A DNA stretch of 64,000 nucleotides from Vanilla planifolia (lineage: Eukaryota; Streptophyta; Magnoliopsida; Asparagales; Orchidaceae): assembly GCA_023846275.1 (NCBI GenBank), contig JAIUJO010000091.1, positions 1,149,729-1,213,728 of the forward strand, written 5' to 3'. The notes beneath the pieces are model-generated. The model was not told where the DNA came from, ran no database searches, and was given only the letters and a program-made list of their open reading frames with translations. The number at the start of each line of letters is the position of its first letter. Positions within the stretch are counted from its first letter, which is position 1. This document shows positions 1-14,530 of the stretch, one piece after another. The translations under genes and the position numbers were made by a program.

Positions 1-3000
1 CATATATGTGTGTGCATTCATGTGTGCATGCAAGAGTGTGTGTGAGTGGGTGTGCATGTGTGTGCATCTATGAGTGCCTATGCATGTATGTGAGTTTTCA
101 AGTGCATGTGTGTGTGTCTGTTTGTGTGTGTAACTATGTTTGTTTGTGTGCATGTATGCTTATGCATGTGTGTGTACTTGTCAGTGCATGTATGTGCATA
201 TGTGTGTTTATGTGTATTCTTCTATAGGTTTGTAAGTATGTGAGTGTGCTTATGTGTACATGTATGTTTCTGTGTGTGTGTGTGTGCATACTTGTTCAAT
301 TATGTGTGTGTATGTGAGTGTGGCTTTTTCTGTTTACATGTGTGCATGTGTGGTTCTACATTTGCATGTGGGTATGCATGTGTGTGTCTATGTAGGTGTG
401 TTGTTTATGTTTGCATAAGTTTGTGGGTTTGTTGTGTGTGTAGTTATAAGCATGTGTGTGTGTGTGTGCACGTGGATGTAGAGGTGTGTATATTGGTGTG
501 TGTGTCTATGTAAGCATGATTGTGTGTCTGTGTGCACATGCGTACATGTGTGTGCAGGTGAGTGGATGGTTGCATGTGTGTTTTCATGTGTATGGGTGTG
601 TGTGTGGGTTTGTGTGTGTGCATGCTTTTGTTGGTGTGTGTGTGTGTGTTTTTGTATGCATGTACATGTCTATATATGACTACATGTGTATGTGCTTGTA
701 TGTTTATGTGTGTGATCATGTCTATGTTTACATACATTTGTGTCTCTTTGTGTGCATATGTATATGTTTATGCATGTATGTGTGCACGTGCACATGCATG
801 TGTGTTTTTGTGTACTTGTGTGAATCTGAGTTACATGTGTTTGCATGTGTGCATGCATGTCTACACATGTGTATGTGTGTTCACACATGTGTATGTGATT
901 ATGTGTCCATGTGCTCATGCAGATGTGTGTGTGTGTGTGCATGTATTTACAAGTGTATTCATGTGCATGTTTGTGTGCATTTGCATTTCTTTACATCCAT
1001 GTCTATGCATGTGCATGTGTGTGCATGTATGTCTATATGTGGGTTTGTGCATGTGCATCCATGTGAGTGTGTGTGCATGTATTTGTGTGCATCCATATAT
1101 GTGTGCATTTGCACATACATGAGTGTTAAAATGTGAGTTAGTGTTCGTGTATGTGCTTTTGTGTGTGTGCATGTGTGCATCTATGCTTTCGTACATGTGT
1201 GTGTGTGAATACATACTTGCATGTGTGTGATGGGGTGTGTGCCTATACACCTATATGTGTGTGTGTGTGTGCATGAGTGTGTCCATGTGTGCATTGTATG
1301 TGTGGGTCTATTTGTGTATACGTGTGTGTGTACATGTGTGTGTGTGTGCACATCTTTGAGTTCATGTGTTTTTATATGTGTGCTTTTGAACGTATATATG
1401 TGTATAAGTGTGTGCATGTGTGTGTGTGCATATGTGTGTGCATGTGTGTGGGTATTCCTTTTGTGTGTGTGTGTGTACATGTATGTGTTTGCAAGCATGT
1501 ACATTTTTGTTTATGTGTGTTTAGTTTCTTTGTTTGGGAGTTCGTCGATGTACGTAGGTGTGAGTGTTCGTGTGTGTACATGTGTGTGAATGTGTGAGCA
1601 TGTTTGAGTGCATATGTGCATGTGTGTACGTGTGTGTGCCTATGTTCATGTGAGTGTATGTGTGTGTGTGTATATTTGTGGGAATGTGTATGCTTGTGTG
1701 TGTGTGTATATTTGTTTGTGTGTATGCATGTGTGTGTCTATTCATGCAAGTGTATGTCTGAGTGTATGCATTTCTATGTTCTTGTGTAAGTGTGCTTTTA
1801 TATGTATTTGTGTGTGCACGTATGAACATATGTATGCATGTGTGAGTGTATATATGTATGTGTGTGCATTTTTGTTTATGCATGTGAACGTGTGTGTAGG
1901 CATGTGTGCGTGTGCCTATGCTTGCATGTATATGTGTGTGTCTACATTTATATGTACTTGTGCATGTGTGTTTGTGCACGTGTGGGCATGTGTGCATATG
2001 TGCTTACACGTGCATGTGTATGTGTGTGCGTGCATCCTCCTGTATGTGTACATGTCTTTGTTTTCTTGCATTTCTTTATGTGTGTGTCTATGATTATGCA
2101 TGTGTGTGTGGGTTTGTGTGTATGCACATGTAGAAGTTCTATTTTGTGCATGTGTGATAGTTTTTGGTTATGTGTTTGCATGTATGTGCATGTTTGTATG
2201 TCTCTTCATATGTTTGTATGTGTAGGTGCACGTGTGTGTGTGTGCATATGTGCATGTGTGTATATGTGTGTGTATGTGTGCATTTGCAAGTGTGCTTGGG
2301 TGCAAATGTGCATATCCATACATGCATATGGTTTTGTGCTCTTACATGTGTGCATGTGTAAGCATGTGTTTGTGCATGTTTGTATGTACTGTGCATGCTT
2401 ACATGTATGTCTATGGGTGTGTGTGTATGCATGGATGTGCATTTATGTATGCATGTGTGCACATATGCATGTATGCTTGTTGTGTGTTTACATGTGTGAG
2501 CTTGTGCATATTCACGTGTGCTCCTATGAATGTGTTTAGGTTTGTTCATGTGTGTGCATGTGTGTGTGTGTGTTGTTGTGCATATGTTTGTGTATGTGTG
2601 TGCATGTTTGTCTACATGCAAGTGTATGTGTGCATCCCTATGCATGTGTGTGAGTGTGCATGTACAAGCATGTGCATGTGCATGTGTGTGGTGGTGTGTA
2701 TGCAAGCATGTTTGAGCATGTCTTTGTGTGTTTATGTACTTACAAACATACTTGTGTGTGTGTGTGCATGAGTACACATGCAAACATGTTTGTGTGTGTG
2801 TGTGCACATATGTGTTTGTGTTTGTGTGTCTGTTTATGTGTGGGTGTTTATATGTGTGCATGTCTGTGTATACGTCAGCATATATGTGTGTGTGTGGGTG
2901 CATATGTGTGTGTGTGTTCGTGTGTCTGATTGTGCATGTGTGTTTGCATGTGTGTGTGTGCACATATACTTGTATGTGTTCTTGTGTGTGTGCTTGTGTT

Positions 3001-6000
3001 TGTGTGTCCTTGTGTGTATGCGTGTGTGTGAGAGATAGTGTGCACATGCATGTGTGTTTGTGTATACACTTGTGTTTGTACACATTTATGTATGCACCTC
3101 TATCTTCTAGTATAAGTGCACAAGCACGTGAAAGTGTGTGCATTTGCGTGTGTGGGTGTGTTCATGCATGTACATATGTGTGTGCATGTGTGCTTGTGCA
3201 TGTTTATGTGCAAGTGAGTGTGTATGCATTTGTGTGTGTGCTTGTGTGAGTGTGTGGATACATGTGTGTTTTCTTGTACGTATGTCTATGTGCATGTGTT
3301 TGTGTGTGTGTGCATTTGTGTGCATGTGTGAATGTCTACATGTGTTTATGTTTTTGTGTGTGTGTGTGTGTTTTACATGCATGTTTGTCTGTGTGCATGT
3401 GTGTATGTTTACATGCATGTGCATGTATATGCACAAGTGTGGTTTTATGTATATGTGTGCTTGCATATGTGCAAAATTATGTGTGTGCGTGTGCTTGTGC
3501 ATTTCTATGTTTGTGTGTGTGCATGTATAGATTTGTTTGGATGTGTTTGTGGTTGTGTGTGTTCATTTGTTTGTGCATATGTGTACGTGAGTGTGTGCAT
3601 GTGTATGTTAATGTATAGGCACATTTGTGCAGTGTGTGTGCATGTGTGTGAGACAATGTGCATGTGCATATATATCTATGTGCATGGGTGTGCATGTCCC
3701 TAGACAGTTGTGCGTGTACATGCATGCATGTATTTGTGCACGTATGTGAATGTGCATGTGTATGTGTGTGTGTGTAAGCACATATGTCTGAGTGCATTTA
3801 TGTGTGTGCATGTGCACATTCATGTTTGTGCATATATGAATGCATTCATATGTGTATGTATGTATGTGTTCATGGATCTTAGTGTATGTGCATGAGTGAT
3901 CATGCACACATGTGTATGTGTGTGTGTGTGTGTATGTGTTTGTATATTTGTCCATGTGTAAGTGTTTGCATGTGTGCGAGTGCACATATAAGGGTGTTTG
4001 TGCATTTATGTGTCTTTGAATATGGGTGAGAGTGTGTGTGCTATTGTATATGTGTGCATACATATGAGTGTTTTCATGCATGCTTGTGTGTGTGTGTGTG
4101 CCTATATGTGTGCATGTGAACATGCTTATGGGTTTTTGTGGGAGTGTGTGCATATGTGTGCCTATGCAAGTGTGTATGAGTGTGTGTGTGTGTGTGTGTG
4201 TGCATGTGCATGTGTATGTGTGTGTCTATGTGTAAGTGTGAGTGTGTGTAAGTGTGTCCACATGCATGTGCATATGCATGCATTTACAAGTGTGTGTGTT
4301 CATGCATGTGAATGTGTATGTGAATGATTATGTGAGTGTGTGTGTTTGTGCATGCTTATGCATGTGTACATGGATGCATGTGTGTACGTATGTGTTTATG
4401 CGTGAGTGTACTTGTGCATGTGTGTGTGCATGTGTTCGTTTTTGTGTATGTGTGAGCCTAGGCAAGTACATATGAATGTGTGTGTGTACATGTGCATATG
4501 CATGTGTGTGTGGGTGTCTCTATGTGTGTACAAGTAAGTTTGCATGTGTGTATGTGCATTTGAGCATGGTGAGTATGTATTAGCATGTATTTGTGCATTT
4601 GCATGTGTGCATGTCTATGAGTGTGTGTGTGTGTGTGTATCACTACATGTGTGTTGGTGCTTGGGTGCATGTGTGTGTGTGCTTGTGCATGTGCGTATGC
4701 ATGTGTGTTTGTGTCTTTGGGTGTTTGTGCATGTATGTGTGTGCTCATATGGGTACGTGTGCCTATAAGTGTGTGTGTGTGTGTGTCATTTGTGTTTGCG
4801 GATGCATGTGTGTGTGTTTGTGCACATGTGTCTATATGTTCATTTGTGTTCATGTGTGTGTCTGGTCTTGTGTTTATGTGAATGCAAGTGTATGTTTGTA
4901 CATGTGTGTGTGTACATATATGCATGTGAGTGTGTTTGTGTGTCTACAAGTGGGTGTGTGTGTACATCTATGCATATGTGCTTGTATGTGTGTTTGAGTG
5001 TGTGTATTCTTATTCGTAGTCCGTGAGCGAGTGTGTGTGTGTATGCACATATGTATGCATATGTATGTACGCGTGTGTGTGCATTCCTATATGCATGCAT
5101 TATGCACAAGCCTTTGTACATTTCTATACTTGTGTATCATTGTGTTCATATGTGTGTGTGTATTTGTGCATGTGCATGTGCATGCACCCATAAGCACATG
5201 TGCATGTCTTAGTGTGGGTGAGGATGTGTGGGCACATGTGGACATGCTGATGCATGTGTACATGTTCATGGGAGCACCTATATATATGAATGTGCATATG
5301 CATGTTTGTTTGTATGTTTGTGTCTTTGAGTGTGTGCATGCATGTATATTTGTGTGTGTGCATGAATGTGCATTTCTACATGTGTGTGTATGCATTTGTA
5401 TGTTTGTGTGCATGTGCATGCACATTCGTGTGTATGGTGGTGTATATTAACGTGTGTGTGTCTAAGTTCATGCATGTATATGTGTTAACATTTCAGTGTG
5501 TGTCAATGTGTGCATGCATGAGTGTGCATGTGTGTTTACATATGTTTTTAGATGCATGTGCTTATGTTTGTTTGCATGTGTGCATGTTTGTGATTGTATG
5601 CTCATGTGTGTATATGTTTGTTTGTGTGTGCATATGCCTATGTGTTTGAGAGTGCATGCATGTGTGTATGTGCGTACATGTGCTTGTGTGAGTGTACATG
5701 TGGGTTTGTCTATCTATTTGTGTTCATGTCTAGTATGAATGTGTGCGTATGCATATGCACATGCACATGTGTGTGTGTGGGGGGTTTGTGTGTATGTATG
5801 TGCATATGAGTGCATTTATGTGTGCATGCTTGTGTGTATGGGGAGGTGTATGCTTGTGTGTCTATATGTGTATATGCTCCTATACACATGTATGTGTGTG
5901 TGTGTGCATACACAAGGTTTCATATCAGGTCACATTTGTGTGTGTGTATGTGAGTGTGCATGAGTGTGTGTACATGTGCACGTAGGCACTTGTGCATGTG

Positions 6001-9000
6001 TGTGTGTGAGCATGTTTGCATCTTAATGTGTGTGAATGTGCATATTTGTCTACATGTGGATATGTATGTGTTCAAGCATGTGTGCATGTAAGTGTAGGTG
6101 TATGTTTGAGTCTGTTTGCATGTGTCTGTGTGTGTCTGTGTATATGTATGCATGTGTTTGTGCATGCATGAGTACTAGTGTGTATGCCCATACGTGTGTG
6201 CACAAGTGTATACATGTGTGTGTTTATGCAGGTGTGCATACATATACATGTGTGCATATGTGTGTGGGTGTGAGTTTATGTGCATATGAGTGTGTGTATG
6301 TGTGTGTGAATGTGAATATAATCTTATGTGAGTGTGTTGGTGCATGTTTGTTAGCTTATGCATGTGTGTATTTGTGTATGTATGTGCATGTGTGTGCATA
6401 CATACATTTGTGAATATGTGTGTACATGCTTGTCTTCGTGCATGTGCATTCATGTGTGTGTGTCTACATGTGTATGTGTCCATATGTAAATATGTGCATG
6501 TTTGTGTGCACATAGTAGCTGTGCATATGTCTGCATGTATATATGTCTATTTGTGTGTGCATGTGCCTATGTATGTGTGTGTGTGTGTGCATGTGCTTGT
6601 GCATAAGTGTGCATGTTTATGTATGGCTTTTTGTGTGAGTCCACATGCATGTGTGTGTGATAACTTTCATGTGTGTTCGTGTGTGTGTGTGTGCATGTGT
6701 GTATGTGTGCATGCATATGTATGTGTATGTTTTCTTGTGAGTGGGTGTGGCTATTTTTGTGTCTATCTGTGCAAATTTTTGTGTATACATTTGTGTGTGC
6801 ATTCACATGCATGCGTGTGTATGTGTATGTATATGTGTGCATGTGTCTTAATATGTGTATGTGGGTATGCATGTGCATGTTCATGCACATATGAATAAGT
6901 GTGTGTGTGTGTGAGTGTTTGATTCTATGTTTATGCATTTGTGCATGTGAGAGCATATTCACATGTGAAGGTGCTCTTGCATATGTGAATGTGTGTGTAT
7001 CTATTCATTTGCATGTGTGTGTGTGTTAATGTGGATGTGCTTGTGTGTGTGTGAGTGGGTGTGCACCCCTAAGCATGTGTATATATTTGTGTAAGTAGCC
7101 ATGTGCATGTGTTTTGCATGGGTATGCATGTTTATGTATGTATGCATACTTTTCTTTTTGTGTGCATGTTTGCATGTGTGTGTATGTGTTTGTATGCACT
7201 TATGTGGTTATGCAGATGTCTACATGCATGTGCATTTGGTTGCGATTCATGCAAGTGTGTGTGTGGGTGTATGCACGAGTGTGTTAGAGCTTTCATGTAT
7301 TTATATGTGTGTGTGTGTCTGTGTATGTGTGCATGCATGTCTATGTGTATGTTTATGTGTGTGTTGCATGAGTTTGTGTACATTTGTGTATCTATTAGTG
7401 CCCATTTGAGTGTATTTATTTTTGTGTGCATTCACAGGCACATGTACGTATGTTTAAGTTCCTGTGTCTTATTGTGTGATTATATGTATGCATGTGGGTA
7501 TTTGCACTCATGTGTGTGTAGGTGTGTGTACATGTGTTGATGTGTAAATTTGTGCATTTATGCGTGTGTATTTGTGTGTGGCTAGGTGGGTCTATTTGCA
7601 TGCATGTGTTTGTATGCTTATTTGTGTTTGCATGTGTGTAATTGTATGTGTGTCTATGTGTATTTGTGTTCCTTTTATATGTGAGTGTGTATGAGTAGGG
7701 GTGCATGTGTGTGCATGTGCATGTGTTGCTATGGGCTCGCATGTGCCTACCTGTATGTACATGTTTGTGTGCATGTTTAATTATACTTTGTGTGTGTACT
7801 TGCATGTGCGTATATGTGCATGTGGGTTTGCATGTCTATACTCATCTGTGTGTGTGTGTGTAAGGGGTGTGTTTTTTGGTGTATGTGTGTTCATGCATGC
7901 AGGATGCTGTGTGTGCACATATGTGTGCATACATGTGCTGAGCACATGCACACATGTGTGTTTGCATGCTTTTGTGTATGTGGACATGTGCACAAGTGTG
8001 TGCAAGTGTGTGTGTGCGTGTACGTGTGTTTGTGTGCATGTATGCATGTGTGAGTGTATATGTTTGTATGTGTGTGCATGTATGTGTGGTTGTGAGTGCA
8101 TGTGTATGCCCATATTTGTGTCCACATGTTTGCATGTGCTTGTGAGCCCATGTGCATGATCTTGTGTAAATGTGTTTGTTTGTGAGTGTGTGTGTGTAAG
8201 AGCTTGCATGTGCATGTGCTTGTATTTGAGTGTGTGCTTACACATGTGTGTGTATCTATTTATACGTAAGTGCATGTCGTTTTGCATATGCATTTGTGTG
8301 TATGTCTGTGTACGTGTGCATGTGTGTGTCTATCTGTACATGTTTGTGCATGTTCATATGTGTGTGTTTACATGTGAGTATAGAGGTGTGTGTGTGTGTG
8401 TGTATGCATGTGTCTTATATGCATGCATCTGCATGTGTGTGTATGCATATATGGTTGTTGGTGTGTATGCTTGTGCATGTGCATTTGTGTGCACTAGTTT
8501 GTGTTTGAATGTTTGTGTACTCATGTTTGTATGCATGCATTGTATAGGTTCCTTTTATGCATGTATCTATATGTACACTTGTGTTAGCTTTTGAATATGC
8601 ATGCCTGCATGTGTGTGTGTGTGCATGTGTTTGTGTGTACATTTGGAAGTGTACATGTTTATTTGTGTTTCTATGTATGGCTGTGCATGTATGTGGGTGT
8701 CTTTATGCATGTCTATGTAAGCATATATACCTGTGTTTGTGTGTGTAAGTGCATAAGTGTTTTCTTGCATATGTGCACAAGAATGTGTGTGTGTGTAAGT
8801 GTGTGTGGTTGTGTCCATGTGTGTATGTGTTTGCATGCATGTGTGTCCTTATCTGTGCTTGTATTTGTGTTAATGTGTGTGTATATATGTATGTGTGCTT
8901 ATGTTTGTTCTTGTGTGTTTGTGTGTGCATTTCTATGTATGCATGTATTTCCTTATGTGTGTGTTTGTGGGTCTATGCGTGCCATTGTGTTTGCATGTAT

Positions 9001-12000
9001 ATGCTTGTGCATTTGTGCATGTGCCCATGTGTGCATGTGTGTGTATGTTGTTGCATTTGTAGCTGTGTTCTTCTTTGTGTGCTTGTGTGTATGTGTGTCT
9101 GTGGGCATGAATGTGTGTTTGTGTGTGCATGTGCATATACATGTGTGTGTGTGTGGGTGTGTGTGCATTGGTGTGGGCATGTGCATGGGTCATGTGTGTG
9201 TATGCATGTGTACGTGTTTACATATATTTGTGCGAGTATGCTTATGTGAGTGTGCATGTGCATTCATGCATGCATGTGTGTGTGTGCATTTGTGTCTATG
9301 TACATTAGTGTCTGCATGTGTTTGTATGCACATCTATGCATGTGTGTGCATGCATAATTTTTTATGTAGAGTGTTTTTTGTGTGTGCATGTGACTACGTC
9401 TTTGCGTACTCATGTGCATGCATGTGTGCATTTTTACTTGTGTTTGTTTATGCATTTGTGCATGCTTTTATGGGTGTGTACTTGTTCATGCGTTTTACTC
9501 ATGTTGGTGCATGTGTGCATGTGGTTTTGGGTGCATATGTGTACATGTGTTGATGCATGTATGTGTGTGTGTGTGTGTTTGTGTGGTTACGAACATGCAG
9601 GTGTGTAAATGTGTGTGTGTGTCTCTACTTGTGTGAACATTTGTGCATGTGTGTACATGTGTGTGGATGTGTATGTGTTTGTGTATATCTATGTGTGTGT
9701 GTGTCCATATGTGTATGCATTCATGTGTGTGTTCATGTGTACATGCTTGTGTATATGTGTAAATGTGTGTGTGTGTGCTTGCATGTATGTGTGTATATGG
9801 GTGCATGCACGTGTGTGTCTGTGTGTTCATGTGTGGGGGGGTGTGTGTCAGCATGTGTGTGCATACAGACACATGCATGCATGCATGTGTGACTTCGTGT
9901 GAGCATTTTTGTGTGCATGCACATGTGCGTGTGTTTTCATATGTCTATACATGTGCGTATGTGTGTTCATGCGTATGTGAGGGTGCAAGTGTATATGTGC
10001 TTGTGTGTGCATGAGTGCATGTGCATGCACTTGTGTATATGTGTGTGTTTGTGTTTGTTTGTGCATGATTTTGTGCATATGCATTTGTTTTATGCATGTG
10101 TGAACATGCACATATGCATGTGTGTGCGAGTACATGCTTGTAGCATTTATTTATGCATGTGCATGTGTGTGTGTATGTGCATGTGTGCATATGTGTGTGT
10201 GCATGTATATGTGAGTATGTGTAGATGTGTGTATGGATGTACATGTGTGCATAAGTTTGTATGTTTGTGCATACTTGTTTGTGTGTGTTGTAATGTGCAC
10301 ATGAGTGAATATGTGTCTACATGTTTGTGCATGTGTGAATATGTTCAGGCATGTGTATAAATGCATGTGTGTGTAAAAGTGTGTATGTGTGCATGCATGC
10401 TTGTGTGTGTACTTGTGTTGTTGTGTGCATGTATGTGTCTATGGTTTTGTGTGTGCATGTTTATGCGTGCATGATCATACATGTGTGTGCATGTAGGTGT
10501 GCTTTCATGTGCTTTTGAGGATCTGTGTGTGAGCAGCTATGCTTATGGGTAAGTATGTGAGTGAGTGTGCATGTCAGTGTATGCATATGTTCATGTGTTG
10601 TGTGCATGTGGGTGTGGGGGTACTTTTATGCATTTGTGTTTGCATACATGTGTGCTTGTGTATGTGTACACGTGTGCATGTTTATATGTACATGTACATG
10701 AGTTAGAGCACTGCATGCACATGTGTGTGCATGTGTGGATGTATGTGTACATGTTATTGTGTGTGTGCAAGTGTGTACGTGCATTTACGAGATTATGTAT
10801 GTATGTGCATGAGTGTTATTGGGTCTGTGGGTGCATTTATGTGTGTTTGCATGAATATGTGTGATGTGTGCAAGAGTGTGTGCATGTTTTTGTTTTTATA
10901 TACTGTGCATGCATGCATTCATGGCATGTGTGCATTTGTGAGTGTGAATTTGTGTGCATGTGTGAGCATATGTGTGCATGTGTTTGTGCATATGCATGTG
11001 TGCATGTGTTTATTTGTGTACTTGATTGTGCATGTGCTTGTGCGTGTGTATGCATGTGTGCATATGTGATCGCATGTCTGTGTGTGCATCTCTTTATATT
11101 TTTGTGCATATGTGTGAACCATTGTATATGTACATGTGCAAGTGCATGTGCATATGTTTGTGTCTTCATGTGCAAGTGTTTGCGTGGGTATGCATGTGTG
11201 TGCATGTGTGTGCATGTGTGTCTATGCATGCATATTTTCATATGTGTGTGTATGAGTACCTATGTGTGCATATGTGTTCCTATGTGTTTGTGTGTGTGCG
11301 TGAGTGGTTGTGTTTGCCTATATATGTTCATGAGGGTGCAAGTTTTGATGCATGTGTGTGCATAAGAGTGCTTGTGAGCATGGGTGTGTATATTTGTGCA
11401 TGTTTTGTTTTTGTATGTGCATATATGTGTGTATGTGCCTGAGCTTATGTGTGTCTACATGGGTGTGTATGTGTATTTGTGCATGTGTGTTCTTGTGTGC
11501 ATGCATGTGTGTGTATGCAAGCTAGTGTTTGAGTGTGCATGTGCACATTATCCGTGCATGTGTGTGCATGTGCCTGTGTGTGTGTGCTCGTAATCATGTG
11601 TATGTGTGTGTGTTTGTCCTTGGTGCATTAGTGCTAATGTGTGGCTATGCATGTGTGTGCTTGTTTCTTATGCACATGTGATCATGTGTGTGTGTGTGAA
11701 TTTGTGTGTTTATGGGTGCATACATGTATGTGGTCTCAGCTTGTGTTGGAGTAAGTGTGTAGCTATGTTTATGCATGTGCTTGCATGAGCATTTGTGTGT
11801 GCATGTCTTTGTGAGTTTGTGTACGTGCATGTCTGTGTGTGTTGATACTGGTATGTGTGTGGGTGTGTATGCACATTTATGTCTATGTTTGCGAGTGCAT
11901 GTGTATGTGTGTGCATCTGTGTGTATAGGTGCATGTGCACACAAGTGTGTTTGTGTGCATGCATGATTGTGTGTGTATGTTCCTGACTTTATGTGCGTGT

Positions 12001-14494
12001 ATGGGTGCATATGAACACATGTGTGTGTTTGCATGTATGCTTGTGTGAGTGTTAGTACACACACGTGCATGTATCTTCGTGCATGTATGGGCTTGAGAAC
12101 ATGCACTTTTGTACATTTGTACATATGTATATGCATGCATATGTGTGTATGTGTACATTCATGTGCTTGTTTGTCAATGTGTGTGCTTGTGTGTGCATGC
12201 TTATGCATATGCGGTGTGTGCATGGGTGTATGTTAATGTGTGCATTAGTGAGTATGTGTTCATGTTCTTGTGTGCGTGTGTGTCTATGTGTGTGGGGGTC
12301 CTGTGTGTGTGCACATGTGCATGTGTTTGTATGCCTATGTAGGTGTGTCTATGTACATGTGCATGTGTGCTTAGATGTGTATGTTTGTGTGTGCATGCAA
12401 GTACCTCATTTTATGTGGATGTGTTTGTGCATGTGTGTGTGTGTGTGTGCATGTGTGCATATGTGGTTGTATGTGTTTATATGCATAAGTATGTGTGTGT
12501 GTGTTTGTGTGCATGGGCATGAGTATGTGTGCCTTTGTTATGCTATTGTGTGCCTATGGGTGTCCATGTCTATTCATGTGTAAGTGTGTAAGCATGGGTG
12601 TGCTTGTATGTTATGCATGTGTGTGTTGTGTGTGCATGTGTATGTTTGTGTGTGTGAGTGCATATATGCATTTTGTTGTTCATGTCTTCATGTGTGTGTG
12701 TGTATGTTTTTTAAGTATGTGTGAGTGCATATGTGCATGTGTGCTTGTGTTCATGCATACAAGCACATGCATGTGTTTGTGTGCATGCATGCATGCATGG
12801 CTATATGTGTTTATGTTTGCAAGTGTGTGTGTGTGTGCATGGACGTGAGCATGTGTTGCCTTTTTTGGCAAGTATGTGTGTGTGGGTGCATGTGTGTGAT
12901 TTAGTTTGCACATGTCTTCATGTGTTTGTGTGTGTGGGTGTACATGGATGTGCTTGTGTGTATGCATGTGCATGTGCATGTGTGTGTATGTGCATTCGAT
13001 GCATGTGTATATTTATGTGTCCATGTGTGTGTGTGTGCATGCATGTGTGTGTATATATGTATGTGTGTGCATGTGTGTATATGAGTACAGTGTGCTTTTG
13101 TTCATGCACATGTCTATGTGTGTGTGTTTATGTCTTTAAGTGCATATGTGCACGTATATGTGAATGTGCCAGTGTGTGCAAGAATATGTGGATGTCTATA
13201 TGCAAGTATTTGTGCATCTATGTTTGCATACATCAGTGCTTATGTGTGTGTGGGTGCTTGTGTATGTGTGCATTTATTTGTGCATATCTGTTGGCATGCT
13301 TTAGTGTATGTATGTGTGCCCATGCATATGTGTGTGTTTGTGCATGTATACATTCATATGTACATGTGTAAGTGTGTTTTTTTGTGTTCGTGTGCCCGTT
13401 CTTGAGCATGTGTATGTGTGTGTGCGTGTGTGTGTGCATGTGCATGTGCTTGTGCATGTGTGCATGAGTTTGCACACTTTAGAGTGTGTATATGTTGGTC
13501 TATTTATGCATGTGTGCATATGTGATCATGTGTATATGCATGTGCATGTGCATGTGTCTTTATGTGCAAGTTTGTGAGCTTATGTGTGCACATTGTGGGT
13601 GCTTATGCATACATGTGTGTATGTATGTGCATGTGCATGTGTATGTGCATGCATTGTTGAGCATCAGTATGCATATATGTTTGTGTGAGTGCTTGTATTT
13701 ATGTGTGTGTGTGTGTGTGCATGTGTGTTTTCAAATATGTATGTACATGCTTGCATGGATGTGTGTGTATGTTTGCATATGTGTGCATGTGTTTATGCTT
13801 ATGCATGCTTGTGTGTGGGTGTGTTTGCATGCAATTATGCATGTGTCTATGTGTGTGATTTTGCATGAGTGTATGTTAGAATATGTGCACGTATGTGTGT
13901 GTATGTGTAAGTGTGTCTATACATTCACACGTGTGCATGCCTCTGTGTGTGTGTGTGGTGTGTAAGTGTGTTTGTAAATTTTTCTATGGTGCATGCATGT
14001 ACATTTGTGTGTGTTTGTGCCTATATGTTCCTTATGTGTGGATGCATGTGTGTCCACATGTTCATTTGTGTTTGTGTGTGAGTGCATGTTTGTGTGTATT
14101 TTATTTTACATGAGTGTGTATTTGTGTATGTGTTATTATGTGTAGATATGAGTGTGTGTGTGTGTGTATTTGGGTGCATCCATCTGTGCATGTGTGTGTA
14201 TATGTACATGTGTGAGTGCTTGTGCATTCGCATGTGTGTATATGTTTGTTTATGCATGTGTTTGCACACGTCTATGTGCATATGTTTGTTCTAGTGTGTG
14301 TGCCTATGCATATGTGTTTATGTATGTGGATGTGTGCGACTATGTGTGTATATATTTGCATTATTGCATATGTGCAGGAATGTGTGTGTGTGCAAGCATG
14401 TTTGTGTTTGTCTAAGTGTGTGTGAGTGTTTATGCATGTATGTGTGTGTGTGTGAGTGTGCTTGTGTATACATGTGTGTGTGTGCATGTTGGGG

Positions 14495-14530
14495 GTGTGC
14501 ATATGTGCTTGCGTGTGCATATGTGCTTGC
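14495..14530 (+). repeat. 18-bp direct duplication in TG array
   Basis: Two adjacent identical 18-bp units starting GTGTGCATATGTGCTTGC lie at 14,495-14,512 and 14,513-14,530. This looks like recent local slippage or unequal exchange inside the older array. Confidence 0.85.

Noticed and set aside
2139..3143. 334-residue open frame on the - strand
   Set aside because: Same artefact of TG-rich DNA lacking stops; multiple overlapping frames on both strands share the composition.
8591..9553. 320-residue Cys/Val-rich frame resembling a cysteine-rich secreted protein
   Set aside because: Cys (TGT/TGC) and Val (GTG/GTA) are simply what the repeat encodes. Cys spacing is irregular and neighbouring frames look the same.
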